Assembly: GCA_046331095.1 (NCBI GenBank)
Contig: JAXLRM010000003.1
Coordinates: forward strand, 558,001-622,000
DNA: 64,000 bases
Source of the DNA: JAIBAC01 sp046331095
GTDB taxonomy: Bacteria; Actinomycetota; Acidimicrobiia; UBA2766
Reading direction: 5' to 3'
The position numbers were made by a program, and so were the translations under genes. Shown one piece after another: positions 30,491-38,122 of this stretch (the stretch's first letter is position 1; each line of letters starts with the position of its first letter). The notes below the pieces were generated by a model. That model saw nothing but the letters and a program-made list of their open reading frames with translations, was not told where the DNA came from and ran no database searches.

Positions 30491-31624
30491 TCAGTCGAGG
30501 TCGGGTGTGGCCCAGGCGCGCCACCCTGTGGGTGCCGTGAGGTCGACCCAGCGGGGCGCGTAGTGCTCGAGGAAGATCTGGCCGACGAGCTCGTTGCGGC
30601 TGCGGACGCCGGTCTTGTCGAAGACGGACTTGAGGTGGTCCTGCACGGTGTACGGCGAGACGTGCAGGGCGCCGGCGATCTGCTTCGTGGACCGCCCCTC
30701 CATGCAGAGACGGACAACCTGGCACTCCCGATCGGTGAGCCGGTACGCGAGTGCGACGAGCGGGGCGACCTCGTGCGGCGCAGCCGGCTGGATGATGACC
30801 GCCGTGCGCTGCGTGCCGCCGCCCGCGAGGGGGGTGCCGTGGAGCACGAGCCAGGCGCCGCTCCGTGTCCGCACGCGCACTCGGGTGGCGCCGTTGATCG
30901 GATCGTCGCCGTCACCGAGCGACCGCGTACGGGCGGCTACCGCCTGCACCAGCTTGGACTCGGCGGGAACCTGCGGTGCCGGCTCTTCGACGAGTTGGGC
31001 GATCCAGTGCTCGGCGGAGGGTGAGACCATCTGCGCCTGCCCCTGGGCGTCGAGGACGACGATGCCCGGTCCGTCCTCCGGGGCGATCTCTTCGACCTCG
31101 GGAGCCCGGTGCACCAGAGAGCGCCGCAGTCCATCGGCGAGGACCTCGGAGAGCGAGGCGAGGAAGCGGACATCGTCCAAGGTGAAGTCGGGTTTGTCGG
31201 CATCACGTAGGAAAGCGGCAGCGCCCCAGTAGATCTCGTCTGCGACGAACGAGCCACGCAGCTCGTCGCCGATGCCGTACCCCTCACGGGAGCGGTGACG
31301 GGCGCTGCGCGACACGTCGCCGTGGGTGGCGATGCTCGTGGCGCCGGCAAGCCTGCCGCTCCGTGCGAGGAACGACCACTTGTTCACGTCCTCGATCACG
31401 TACTCGTGCTTGGCGAGCCATGATCCCGAGCAACTGATGTCACGGTTCACGCTTCCGGTGAGCAGCACCGTGCCCGGGTCGACGGTGTGCCAGCAGCACC
31501 GGTCGAAGGGCACCGCCCCGCCGATCAGCTCGGTGGCGTCGCTCGTGAAGCCCACCCAGTCGAGGTCCGCCCCTGAGAGGCGCTCGATCTGGTTGCGGAT
31601 GCGCTCGGCGCTCCTGGGGTTCAT
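30491..31624 (-). CDS. LuxR-family transcriptional regulator with GAF-like sensor
   Basis: A 377-aa regulator. The C-terminal LuxR helix-turn-helix (about 305-365) reads YRLTDRECQVVRLCMEGRSTKQIAGALHVSPYTVQDHLKSVFDKTGVRSRNELV. The N-terminal 200 residues look like a GAF domain (GGAVPFDRCCWHTVDP, FVADEIYWGAAAFLRDADKPDFTLDDVRFLASLSEVLADGL), and the middle resembles PAS (GIVVLDAQGQAQMVSPSAEHWI). ATG at 31624 is chosen; the longer frame crosses the divergent promoter. It probably controls the divergent O-methyltransferase through the palindrome at 31660. Confidence 0.88.
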   Translation of the reverse strand: MNPRSAERIRNQIERLSGADLDWVGFTSDATELIGGAVPFDRCCWHTVDPGTVLLTGSVNRDISCSGSWLAKHEYVIEDVNKWSFLARSGRLAGATSIATHGDVSRSARHRSREGYGIGDELRGSFVADEIYWGAAAFLRDADKPDFTLDDVRFLASLSEVLADGLRRSLVHRAPEVEEIAPEDGPGIVVLDAQGQAQMVSPSAEHWIAQLVEEPAPQVPAESKLVQAVAARTRSLGDGDDPINGATRVRVRTRSGAWLVLHGTPLAGGGTQRTAVIIQPAAPHEVAPLVALAYRLTDRECQVVRLCMEGRSTKQIAGALHVSPYTVQDHLKSVFDKTGVRSRNELVGQIFLEHYAPRWVDLTAPTGWRAWATPDLD

Positions 31625-31659
31625 CGTGCGATCGTAGGGCCGCCGGCCCGCCGCGTCAG

Positions 31660-31675
31660 TCCCAGATCTCTGGGA
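31660..31675. promoter_or_regulatory. Candidate LuxR-regulator operator
   Basis: TCCCAGA-TC-TCTGGGA, a perfect 7-bp inverted repeat with a 2-bp centre, lying 36 bp upstream of the LuxR gene start and 99 bp upstream of the divergent methyltransferase. LuxR-type dimers bind such short dyads. Function is inferred from position. Confidence 0.45.
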
Positions 31676-31773
31676 TCGGCAGGCTCGGGTTTCCCCCCAC
31701 ATCAGGGATGTACGGCGAGGGGCCCACTCCCGCAGGCTCGATCCGAAACACACGACGTCGGAGGAGAGCGACG

Positions 31774-32793
31774 ATGACGACAGCGATCAGCCAACACCGG
31801 ACCGCGACGGAGACCGCGGTGAGTCCTGAGCCGATCATGCAACTCGCGTCGGGGTTCATGGCCGCCAAGCACCTCTTCGCGGCGAGTGAGCTCGGCATCT
31901 TCGAGGCCCTGGGCGACAAGCCGGGCGACCTCGCCGCCCTCGCGGCCCGCACGGGGCTGACACCGCGCGCCGCCCGCATCAGCGTCGACGCCATGGTCGC
32001 GCTCGGACTCGTCGAGAGGACCGGCGACACCTACAGCAACGGCGCCGCCGCCGACCGCTACCTCGCAGGACGCCCGGGCCCCGATCTCCGGCCGTTCCTG
32101 CGGTTCTGGGACGAGATCAGCTACCCCACCTGGGAGGCGCTCGCCGAGGCCCTCGGCAGCGGCCCGCCGCGCGAGGTGTTCGACCTCGACGACGCCCAGC
32201 AGGAGATCGTGTCCGCCGGCATCGAGGCGATCCTCGCCGGCCCTGCCAATGCTCTTGCGGACGCCGTGGACCTCTCCGCGTGCCAGTGTCTCCTAGACGT
32301 GGGCGGTGGCACGGGATCGTGGACGGTTGCCGTGGCGCGGCGCCACCCAGACATCCGTGCAACGGTCCTCGATCTACCCGTCGTCGTCGATCTGGCCCGT
32401 ACCCGAATCGCCGATGCCGGCCTCACCGACCGCATCGACGTGGCGGCGTGTGACGTCCTGACGACCGAGCTCCCCGCCGGCCATGACGCTTTCCTCGTCG
32501 CCAACCTCCTCCACTACTGGTCTCCTGGCACGAACATCGAGCTCCTCCGCCGGATCCGCCGTGCCGCATCGACCGGCTCGGTCCTGCTGCTCGCCGACTT
32601 CTGGACCGATCCGACACACGTCCAGCCGGTGCACGCCGCGCTCATGGCAGGTGAGTTCGCCGTGCACCTGACCGACGGAGACGTCTACAGCGTCGAGGAG
32701 GTCCAGGCGTGGCTTCCACAGGCCGGGTGGCGCTTCGTCGATCAACGTCCACTCGCGGGCCCGCAGAGCGTCGTAGTCGCCCGCGCCGACTGA
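31774..32793 (+). CDS. SAM-dependent O-methyltransferase (AcmoMT/COMT-type)
   Basis: A 339-aa O-methyltransferase of the plant-COMT/polyketide type. The N-terminal winged-helix dimerisation domain (about 20-105) has MQLASGFMAAKHLFAASELGIFEAL and ARTGLTPRAARISVDAMVALGLVER. The catalytic domain has the SAM motif LLDVGGGTGSWTVAVAR near residue 175, VLDLPVVVDLAR near 200, and DAFLVANLLHYWSPGTNIELLRR near 240. Members methylate phenolic or polyketide hydroxyls. ATG at 31774 has a strong GGAGGAG site. No polyketide or terpene genes are adjacent, so the substrate is open. Confidence 0.9.
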   Translation: MTTAISQHRTATETAVSPEPIMQLASGFMAAKHLFAASELGIFEALGDKPGDLAALAARTGLTPRAARISVDAMVALGLVERTGDTYSNGAAADRYLAGRPGPDLRPFLRFWDEISYPTWEALAEALGSGPPREVFDLDDAQQEIVSAGIEAILAGPANALADAVDLSACQCLLDVGGGTGSWTVAVARRHPDIRATVLDLPVVVDLARTRIADAGLTDRIDVAACDVLTTELPAGHDAFLVANLLHYWSPGTNIELLRRIRRAASTGSVLLLADFWTDPTHVQPVHAALMAGEFAVHLTDGDVYSVEEVQAWLPQAGWRFVDQRPLAGPQSVVVARAD

Positions 32794-32848
32794 TCCCGCC
32801 TGGACCGCCCACGATCACCAGTCCGGTCGGCGCCGGGTTGCGCGAGGC

Positions 32849-32897
32849 GTCTCGGCGCGGAGACCTGCGTTTGTGCCGGTCTCGACGCGGAGACCGG
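32849..32897. terminator. Two near-identical tandem hairpins
   Basis: GTCTC-GGCGCG-GAGAC (32849-32864) and CCGGTCTC-GACGCG-GAGACCGG (32876-32897) share the same core 27-30 bp apart. They follow the methyltransferase stop by 55 bp and precede the truncated M24 gene. The second, 8-bp, stem is a likely terminator. Confidence 0.5.
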
Positions 32898-32937
32898 CGC
32901 CGGCCGCTGGTGGGCGCGCCGAGTTCGGGTTGAGGGC

Positions 32938-33549
32938 GTGCGGGGCGAGGCGGAGTACGCGATGCGCAAGGCCGGGGCCGAGGGATGGGCGTCGCCCACC
33001 TACGTCGCCTCCGGTTGGAGGACAGCGATGGCGCACGGGCCTGCGTCGTCGAAGGTGATCGAGGACGGCGACGTGGTCCAGATCCACGTGGCCCCGTCGG
33101 TGGGCGGGTACAGCGTCGACCTGTGCCGCACGATCGTGACCGCGGGCGCGCCGGCGGAGGCCGCCGGGGCACTCGACCTCTACCTCGCCGCGCAGGCGGC
33201 AGGCATCGCAGCCGCGGTGCCGGGCGCGCCTCTGCTCGGCATCGACGCCGCCATGGCCGCCGAGCTCGACGGCGGCGGCTACGGCGACGCGTTCCTGCGC
33301 CCGACCTTCCACGGCGTCGGCATGGAGCACGAGGAGGCGCCGATCCCCGGCGGCCACGCCGTCATCCACGGCGAGGAGGCGATCGAGTCGGTCGAGGCGG
33401 CGATGGTGCTCGCGATCGGCAACTGCGGCATCTACCGCGAGAGCTTCGGGGTGCGGGCGGAGGACACGGTGTGGGTGAGCCCCGACGGTCCCGTCGCGCT
33501 CACCCGCTACCCGAAGCGGCCCGGCGGCGGCACCACCGGGGACTCCTAG
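32938..33549 (+). CDS. Degenerate, N-terminally truncated M24 (Xaa-Pro peptidase-like) protein
   Basis: A 203-aa frame matching only the end of the pita-bread M24 domain. Recognisable are ASPTYVASGWRTAMAHG, VGGYSVDLCRTIV, FHGVGMEHEEAP and YRESFGVRAEDTVWVS. Metal ligands are damaged: the first Asp of the usual hhDhG motif is lost (VQIHVAPSVGGY), and the Glu of the (V/T)EPG(I/L)Y motif is gone (VLAIGNCGIY). The His of HGVG and the late Glu of RAEDTV remain. The N-terminal creatinase half and normal start are missing; the GTG at 32938 follows a hairpin region. It is either a pseudogene remnant or a non-metal M24 homologue. Confidence 0.55.
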   Translation: MRGEAEYAMRKAGAEGWASPTYVASGWRTAMAHGPASSKVIEDGDVVQIHVAPSVGGYSVDLCRTIVTAGAPAEAAGALDLYLAAQAAGIAAAVPGAPLLGIDAAMAAELDGGGYGDAFLRPTFHGVGMEHEEAPIPGGHAVIHGEEAIESVEAAMVLAIGNCGIYRESFGVRAEDTVWVSPDGPVALTRYPKRPGGGTTGDS

Positions 33550-33573
33550 CCGACACCGTTGGGCCGACCGCGG

Positions 33574-33894
33574 TCAGCCTCCGCCCTGCATCGCGGCGAG
33601 CGCCTCGTTCGTGGTCTTCGTGAGACGCGCGATGGCGTCGTCGCCGTCCACGATCAGCCGGGTCTTGACGACCGAGAACGGGCCGAAGGGGAACTCCATC
33701 ATCATCTGGCTCAGCTCGGTCGCGTCGGCGACGTCGACGACCCCGAGGCCGCCGCCTTCACCGGCCCAGAAGGCGAACACTTCCATCTTGGAGCGCCACT
33801 TCTCCCTCCATTGCGCGAAGGCGGCAAGCACCATCGGCATCGCTTCGGGTGGCGGCCCGACCGGGCCCGGTTCGACGAGTACGCATGCACGCAT
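33574..33894 (-). CDS. Small dimeric alpha/beta-barrel-like protein (muconolactone isomerase/DUF3303-like)
   Basis: A 106-aa protein with the pattern W...FAFWAGEGGGLGVVDVADATELSQMMMEFPFGPFSVVKTRLIVDG. A glycine-rich strand, a DVAD turn and an LP/FPF-like element occur in muconolactone isomerase and DUF3303/ferredoxin-like barrels. The enzyme role is uncertain; it may bind a small aromatic or lactone. The ATG at 33894 has an ACAGGAG site. It follows the flavoprotein gene on the same strand with a 70-bp gap. Family assignment is by pattern only. Confidence 0.65.
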   Translation of the reverse strand: MRACVLVEPGPVGPPPEAMPMVLAAFAQWREKWRSKMEVFAFWAGEGGGLGVVDVADATELSQMMMEFPFGPFSVVKTRLIVDGDDAIARLTKTTNEALAAMQGGG

Positions 33895-33964
33895 CTCTGT
33901 CGTCTCCTGTTCGGCGGCAGCCCAACATAACCCCCGCCGGACCGAAATGACAGGGCAGGCTCGT

Positions 33965-35653
33965 CTACGCCTCGACGGCGGCAGTCCGGGCCGCGGCCCG
34001 CCCGGCGTTGCGGCCGCTGAAGACGCAGTCGGCGGTGGACAGGCCGCTCACGTAGGAGTGCGACGACACGCCCACCGCGGCGCGGCCGGCCGCGTAGAGG
34101 CCGGGGATCGTGGCGCCTGTGTCCGAGCGGACGGCGCCGGTGAGGCCGTCGACGGCGAGGCCGCCGAGGGTCAGGCACGGCGCCGGGAACAGCATCGAGT
34201 CCAGGTCGACCTTGATCGCGTAGAACGGCGGGGTCGTCAGCGCCGCCACGTAGGCGCTGCTCTTGCCCTCGCCGTCGGGAGCGCCGGTGTCGGCGTCGGC
34301 GTTGTAGGTGGCAACGGTGGCGGCGAGGCCCGCTGGGTCGATGCCTGCGCCGGCGGCGAGTTCGGCGATCGTGTCGGCCTTCGTGCGGTTGACCCAGCGG
34401 TTCAGCCACGCAGTGCCCTTGCGGAACAGGAGGTGGTTCTCCTGGCCGGTGAGGATGCGCCGCAGCGGCTTGTCACGCAGGCGGTCGTCGGCCTTCATGT
34501 CCTCCTTGGCCTGACGCCAGAGGGCGTGGTCGATGACGAGGAACCCCTTGCCGGCGCCGGACTCGGCGATGTGCGCGCTCAGCGTCGCCCCGTAGAGCGT
34601 CTCGTCGCAGATGCGCTCCCCCGCCGTGTTCACGAGGATGCCGTTCACGAACGCGTCCGGCGGGCAGATGAACCGGGACGCCGCGTAGCGGTCGAGCTTG
34701 GCGGTGGCGGCACCGACCTGTTCGCCGAGGCGCAGCGCGGCGCCGTCGTCGCCGACGGTCCCGAGCGGTGCCGTGCGGGCGTACGGCCCGCCGTGGCGGG
34801 CCATGAGCTCGCGCGAGAACACGAAGCCGCCGCTGCAGAGGACGACACCGCCCGCTGCCCGCATCGCCACGGTGCGTCCGTGGCGCCTCTCGAACCTCTC
34901 CAGGGCGCTGCGTGACCGGTCCGCCGCCGCCGTGCGGGTCTGCGCCGCCGCGATCGCGGCCTGGGCCAGGAGGTCGTGGCGCTTGCGGGCCTTCTCGTCG
35001 TCGAGGACCAGGAGCTCGACACCGGCGACGGCGCCCGAGTCGTCGGTGACGAGTCGGGTCACCTGGGCGTGGGTCCAAACCGTGGCGCCGCTCGCCGCGA
35101 CCGCACCCGAGAGCGCCTGGAAGTAGTCCTTGCCGCTCAGGCCGACACCGGCGAAACGGTGGCCCCGCGGGGCAGGCGGCGCCAACGCGGCGCGCTGCAG
35201 TTCGTTACCCGAGTAGTAGAGGCCGCAGTCGTCGGGTGGCACCGTCGTCTTCGTCTCGAAGAACAGGTCCGGGAACGTGACGCCGTGGGACTGCAGCCAC
35301 TCGAAGTTCTCGAGGCTCTGCTCGCAGAAGGCGTGCAGCGTCTCGGTGTCGACGGCGTCGCCGACCTCGGTGCGCAGGTACGCCTCCATCGCGGCCGGCG
35401 TGTCGGTGAAGCCTGCGAGCTGCTGCTGCTTCGTGCCACCGCCTGCGTAGTAGATCCCGGCACAGAGCCGGGTCGCACCACCACCGCCGAAGCGGTCCAC
35501 GACGAGGACGCGGGCACCCGCCGCCACCGCCTCGAGCGCCGCGGCCGAACCCGCACCGCCGTAGCCGACGACGACCACGTCGTAGCCGTCGTCCCAGCGT
35601 CCATCCCGGGCCGCGCCGCTTCCGTTGCGGCGTCGGTACACAGAGTCGTCCAT
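33965..35653 (-). CDS. FAD-dependent oxidoreductase (fumarate reductase / ketosteroid dehydrogenase-like)
   Basis: A 562-aa flavoprotein of the FAD_binding_2 family. The dinucleotide motif DVVVVGYGGAGSAAALEAVAAG is near residue 25, then DRFGGGGATRLCAGIYYAGGG, RAAGGVVLCSGGFVFSRELM near 275, and the C-terminal FAD motif PGLYAAGRAAVGVSSHSYVSGLSTADCVFSGRNAGR. The substrate-binding cap (about 300-440) includes GKGFLVIDHALWRQAKED. The layout matches 3-ketosteroid-Delta1-dehydrogenase-like and flavocytochrome-type reductases. Without heme motifs, it likely oxidises or reduces a lipid or steroid substrate. ATG at 35653. Confidence 0.88.
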   Translation of the reverse strand: MDDSVYRRRNGSGAARDGRWDDGYDVVVVGYGGAGSAAALEAVAAGARVLVVDRFGGGGATRLCAGIYYAGGGTKQQQLAGFTDTPAAMEAYLRTEVGDAVDTETLHAFCEQSLENFEWLQSHGVTFPDLFFETKTTVPPDDCGLYYSGNELQRAALAPPAPRGHRFAGVGLSGKDYFQALSGAVAASGATVWTHAQVTRLVTDDSGAVAGVELLVLDDEKARKRHDLLAQAAIAAAQTRTAAADRSRSALERFERRHGRTVAMRAAGGVVLCSGGFVFSRELMARHGGPYARTAPLGTVGDDGAALRLGEQVGAATAKLDRYAASRFICPPDAFVNGILVNTAGERICDETLYGATLSAHIAESGAGKGFLVIDHALWRQAKEDMKADDRLRDKPLRRILTGQENHLLFRKGTAWLNRWVNRTKADTIAELAAGAGIDPAGLAATVATYNADADTGAPDGEGKSSAYVAALTTPPFYAIKVDLDSMLFPAPCLTLGGLAVDGLTGAVRSDTGATIPGLYAAGRAAVGVSSHSYVSGLSTADCVFSGRNAGRAAARTAAVEA

Positions 35654-35738
35654 GGCTCGAATCCTCGCATCGGCTGCAGGATCCGGGCCCCGTCCCCTGC
35701 CCCCCGAATGCTGGCAGCAGAAGCCGATCGCGAGCGAT

Positions 35739-36305
35739 TCAGGGGCGCCGGCCGGTGAGACAGAGGAGGCGGGTCTGCGCGTCGGCGCCGGGGGGTGGAT
35801 CGACAGGGGTGCCGAACAGGCCGGTACCGGCGAGCATCGGCGCCATCGGTTCGACGTAGGCGAGCGCCGCCTCGCAGAGATCCTCGGGCAGGGCCTCGTC
35901 CGTGTGGACCGAACGCGAGAGATCCCACGCGTGAACGAGGAGGTCGAGGAAGCGCTGCCGCACGAACTCCTCACCGGATACGTCACCGAAGGACAGGTGC
36001 ACCGTGCGCTCGAGGGCACCCGGCTCGGCGGCGGCATTGCACGCAGCCTCCATCGCGTCTTCCCACGCGCCCTTGGGATCGCCGCCGAGAACGTCACCAG
36101 CGAAGCGGTCGCCGACGCTCTCGATCGTCTCGCCTGCCATGATCGGCGGCACCCACAGGCACTCCACGACGTTGTGCTCGAGGAGCTCGGCCACGTTCCA
36201 CTCGGTGCAAGGTGTCACGGCGCGCCACTCGTCGTCGCGTACTGCCGTGACCGCCTCGCCGAAGCGTTCCGCTGCTGCATCGTGTAGGTCGACGACGTCG
36301 GTCAT
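35739..36305 (-). CDS. TIGR03086-family metal-binding protein (mycothiol-dependent DinB-like)
   Basis: A 188-aa member of the actinobacterial TIGR03086/maleylpyruvate isomerase-like group. It shows VTPCTEWNVAELLEHNVVE near residue 30 with the first metal-binding His, a central helix pair, and the second site FVRQRFLDLLVHAWDLSRSV near 120, where the His/Asp sit. The fold is a DinB four-helix bundle that binds a divalent metal and often mycothiol. The exact reaction is unknown. ATG at 36305; the upstream extension in this frame is Arg-rich and not protein-like. Confidence 0.88.
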   Translation of the reverse strand: MTDVVDLHDAAAERFGEAVTAVRDDEWRAVTPCTEWNVAELLEHNVVECLWVPPIMAGETIESVGDRFAGDVLGGDPKGAWEDAMEAACNAAAEPGALERTVHLSFGDVSGEEFVRQRFLDLLVHAWDLSRSVHTDEALPEDLCEAALAYVEPMAPMLAGTGLFGTPVDPPPGADAQTRLLCLTGRRP

Positions 36306-36385
36306 GGATCGAGACCCTACTCGCTGCCGCCGCGGCGGAGACCCGGCCGGCGTCACGTTCGGGCCGCTGCCGCGTTGTGAACCAC

Positions 36386-36832
36386 ATGACCGTGTACCGC
36401 CCCGACGATCCCGAACGGCTCCGCGCCGCAGCCGACAGGTGCGAAGACGTTGCATCTGCTGCCGACACGTCCGTCGACTGCGTCACGACGTCGGATCCCG
36501 GCGACCGCATGCAAGGGCAGTTCGCGGACGCGGTCCGGGCGCGCCTGCGTGAACGCCGCGCCGAAGTCGTCGCGATCACACCCGGACTGCGTGCCCTCGC
36601 GGACCGGTTGCGCGACCAAGGAGGCGTCGTCGCGGCACGCATCGCCGCGATCGAGGCCGCTGCTGCAGAGGCTGCATCGCTCTGCCGGCGCTGGCCCGAG
36701 CTCGGCGCATGGACACGCGGACTTGCCGGGCTCGACACCGGCTGGCTCGAGGTCGTCGGTCCGATGCGTGCGGAAGCCGCCCTGCTGCGTGCACGCGAGG
36801 TCGCCGCCGCGGCTCTCGGCACGGCCCCGTGA
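36386..36832 (+). CDS. Helical WXG100-like protein of unknown function
   Basis: A 148-aa, almost entirely helical, Ala/Arg-rich protein: ERLRAAADRCEDVASAADTS, QFADAVRARLRERRAEVVAI, RDQGGVVAARIAAIEAAAAEAA. The amphipathic helix-turn-helix layout and size fit WXG100/ESX-type secreted or chaperone proteins, but no canonical WxG turn is seen (a TGW occurs near residue 122). ATG at 36386 (MTVYRPDDPERL) is used; a GTG three codons upstream is possible. Its stop overlaps the next gene (GTGA). I do not recognise a named family. Confidence 0.6.
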   Translation: MTVYRPDDPERLRAAADRCEDVASAADTSVDCVTTSDPGDRMQGQFADAVRARLRERRAEVVAITPGLRALADRLRDQGGVVAARIAAIEAAAAEAASLCRRWPELGAWTRGLAGLDTGWLEVVGPMRAEAALLRAREVAAAALGTAP

Positions 36833-37566
36833 GCCGCGTGCAGATCGACCCGGCGGCAACCGACGGCTATGCAGCCACGGTCGCCGATGCCGGCACGCGG
36901 ATCCGGTCGGCGATCGCGGCACTCGCTGCCGAAGTCGCATCACTCCCGCCCGACGCAGTCGCGGCATCCGGGGCCGACGCGGTACTCGCGGCCGCCACCG
37001 AGGCCGCGGCTCGCTACTCCGGTGAGGGCGCTCAACTCCGCGACCTGCTCACGCTCGCGGCCGTGCTCGCGCGCCGCGCCGACTACGACGGTGGCAGCAC
37101 CGAGTTCGACGACGGATGGCTCCTCTACGCGTCGCTCGGCATCGGCGCACAACGCCCGGACATGACGCCGGCCCCGACGCGCCTCGCCTGCGCCGCTGCC
37201 GACGCCGTCGGCTGGGTGCGGTTCCCCGACCAGACGAACGCCGACGCGGAGCAAGGGACGCTGTCGGCGGTGGGCGAGACCCTGACCAACGGCGCCGCGT
37301 CGATCCTGTCGGCTCTCGTCGGACGTGGAGGCCCGGCCTCGGCGGTGTTCGGGTCCGTGGCGAGTGTGGGCCAGCTCCTCTGCGCCGACACCGGCTACCG
37401 CGGCAGGGACGGCGGTCCGCGGCGCGAGCCGTCGGCTGACGACGAGGTCGACGAGTCGTGGAGCGACCCACAGGGAAACGACGGCCGCGAGGACCGCCAC
37501 GCCAACCCGGCGGGCAGCACCGGATCGCAGATGCCCGACACGTTCATGGGCTCGTCCACACCGTGA
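36829..37566 (+). CDS. Unknown protein, helical N-terminus, coupled to the WXG-like gene
   Basis: A 245-aa protein. Residues 1-80 are a helical, Ala-rich repeat-like region (GYAATVADAGTRIRSAIAALAAEVASL, GADAVLAAATEAAARYSGEGAQLRDLLTLAAVLARRADY). The middle (about 85-180) is more globular, with FDDGWLLYASLGIGAQRPDM, RFPDQTNADAEQGTLSAVGETLTN and PASAVFGSVASVGQLLCAD. The tail (about 195-245) is polar and disordered (ADDEVDESWSDPQGN...). GTG overlaps the upstream stop by 4 bp. It could be a secreted effector of the WXG/LXG type with the preceding gene as partner; no toxin active site was recognised. Confidence 0.6.
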   Translation: MSRVQIDPAATDGYAATVADAGTRIRSAIAALAAEVASLPPDAVAASGADAVLAAATEAAARYSGEGAQLRDLLTLAAVLARRADYDGGSTEFDDGWLLYASLGIGAQRPDMTPAPTRLACAAADAVGWVRFPDQTNADAEQGTLSAVGETLTNGAASILSALVGRGGPASAVFGSVASVGQLLCADTGYRGRDGGPRREPSADDEVDESWSDPQGNDGREDRHANPAGSTGSQMPDTFMGSSTP

Positions 37567-37655
37567 GCATTCTCCGGTGGGGCTCGGCCGCGCCTCGGTC
37601 CAACGGGTCGCCGGACCCATCATCGGCACCCTCGTCTTGCCGATCGGACGAGGGT

Positions 37656-38090
37656 ATGCACGTGGACGCGACCTTCACGCTGCGCTCTCTCACCGTGGCA
37701 GCCAGCGACATGACCCGGCGCCTCGCGATCGATCCCGACGACTCGTGGGAGCCGGGCGACTCGCTGGCACGGCGGCGCAGCCCACGTATGCGCCGACCCG
37801 ACCACGGGTGGGTGGTGCGCGTCGCTGCCGCCGATGCTGCCGGCGCCCTCGACGCCCTGGTGGCCCGCCTCGTGAGTGGAGCCAGCGCGCTCGGCAGCCT
37901 TCTCGCCGAGAGCGACACCCGCGTCGACGTCGTCGTCCTCGCTTGCGAGGCGGCGAGCCAGATGCAGACCGCGGCCACCGGAGCCGAGGTCGACAAGCTT
38001 GCTGCCGTCCTCGGCACCGGCCTAGTCGTCACGGGCGAGATGGGTGCGGGCTCGTCACGGGTCTGCACCTGGACTACGGCAGCCGCCTGA
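37656..38090 (+). CDS. DUF4279-like protein, possible immunity factor
   Basis: A 144-aa protein. HVDATFTLRSLTVAASDMTRRLAIDPDDSWEPGDSL matches the DUF4279 opening (beta strand, then L.i.P...W..GD), followed by a WVVRVAAAD strand and a C-terminal helix pair. DUF4279 proteins are small, often found near polymorphic toxins and considered immunity-like, but the function is not established. ATG at 37656 has GACGAGGG as ribosome site; a GTG at 37563 overlapping the upstream stop would add 31 low-complexity residues. It is convergent with rpoD (33 bp apart). Confidence 0.65.
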   Translation: MHVDATFTLRSLTVAASDMTRRLAIDPDDSWEPGDSLARRRSPRMRRPDHGWVVRVAAADAAGALDALVARLVSGASALGSLLAESDTRVDVVVLACEAASQMQTAATGAEVDKLAAVLGTGLVVTGEMGAGSSRVCTWTTAAA

Positions 38091-38122
38091 GCGGGTCTCG
38101 GTGGTGCCAAGCGGAGCTGGGG

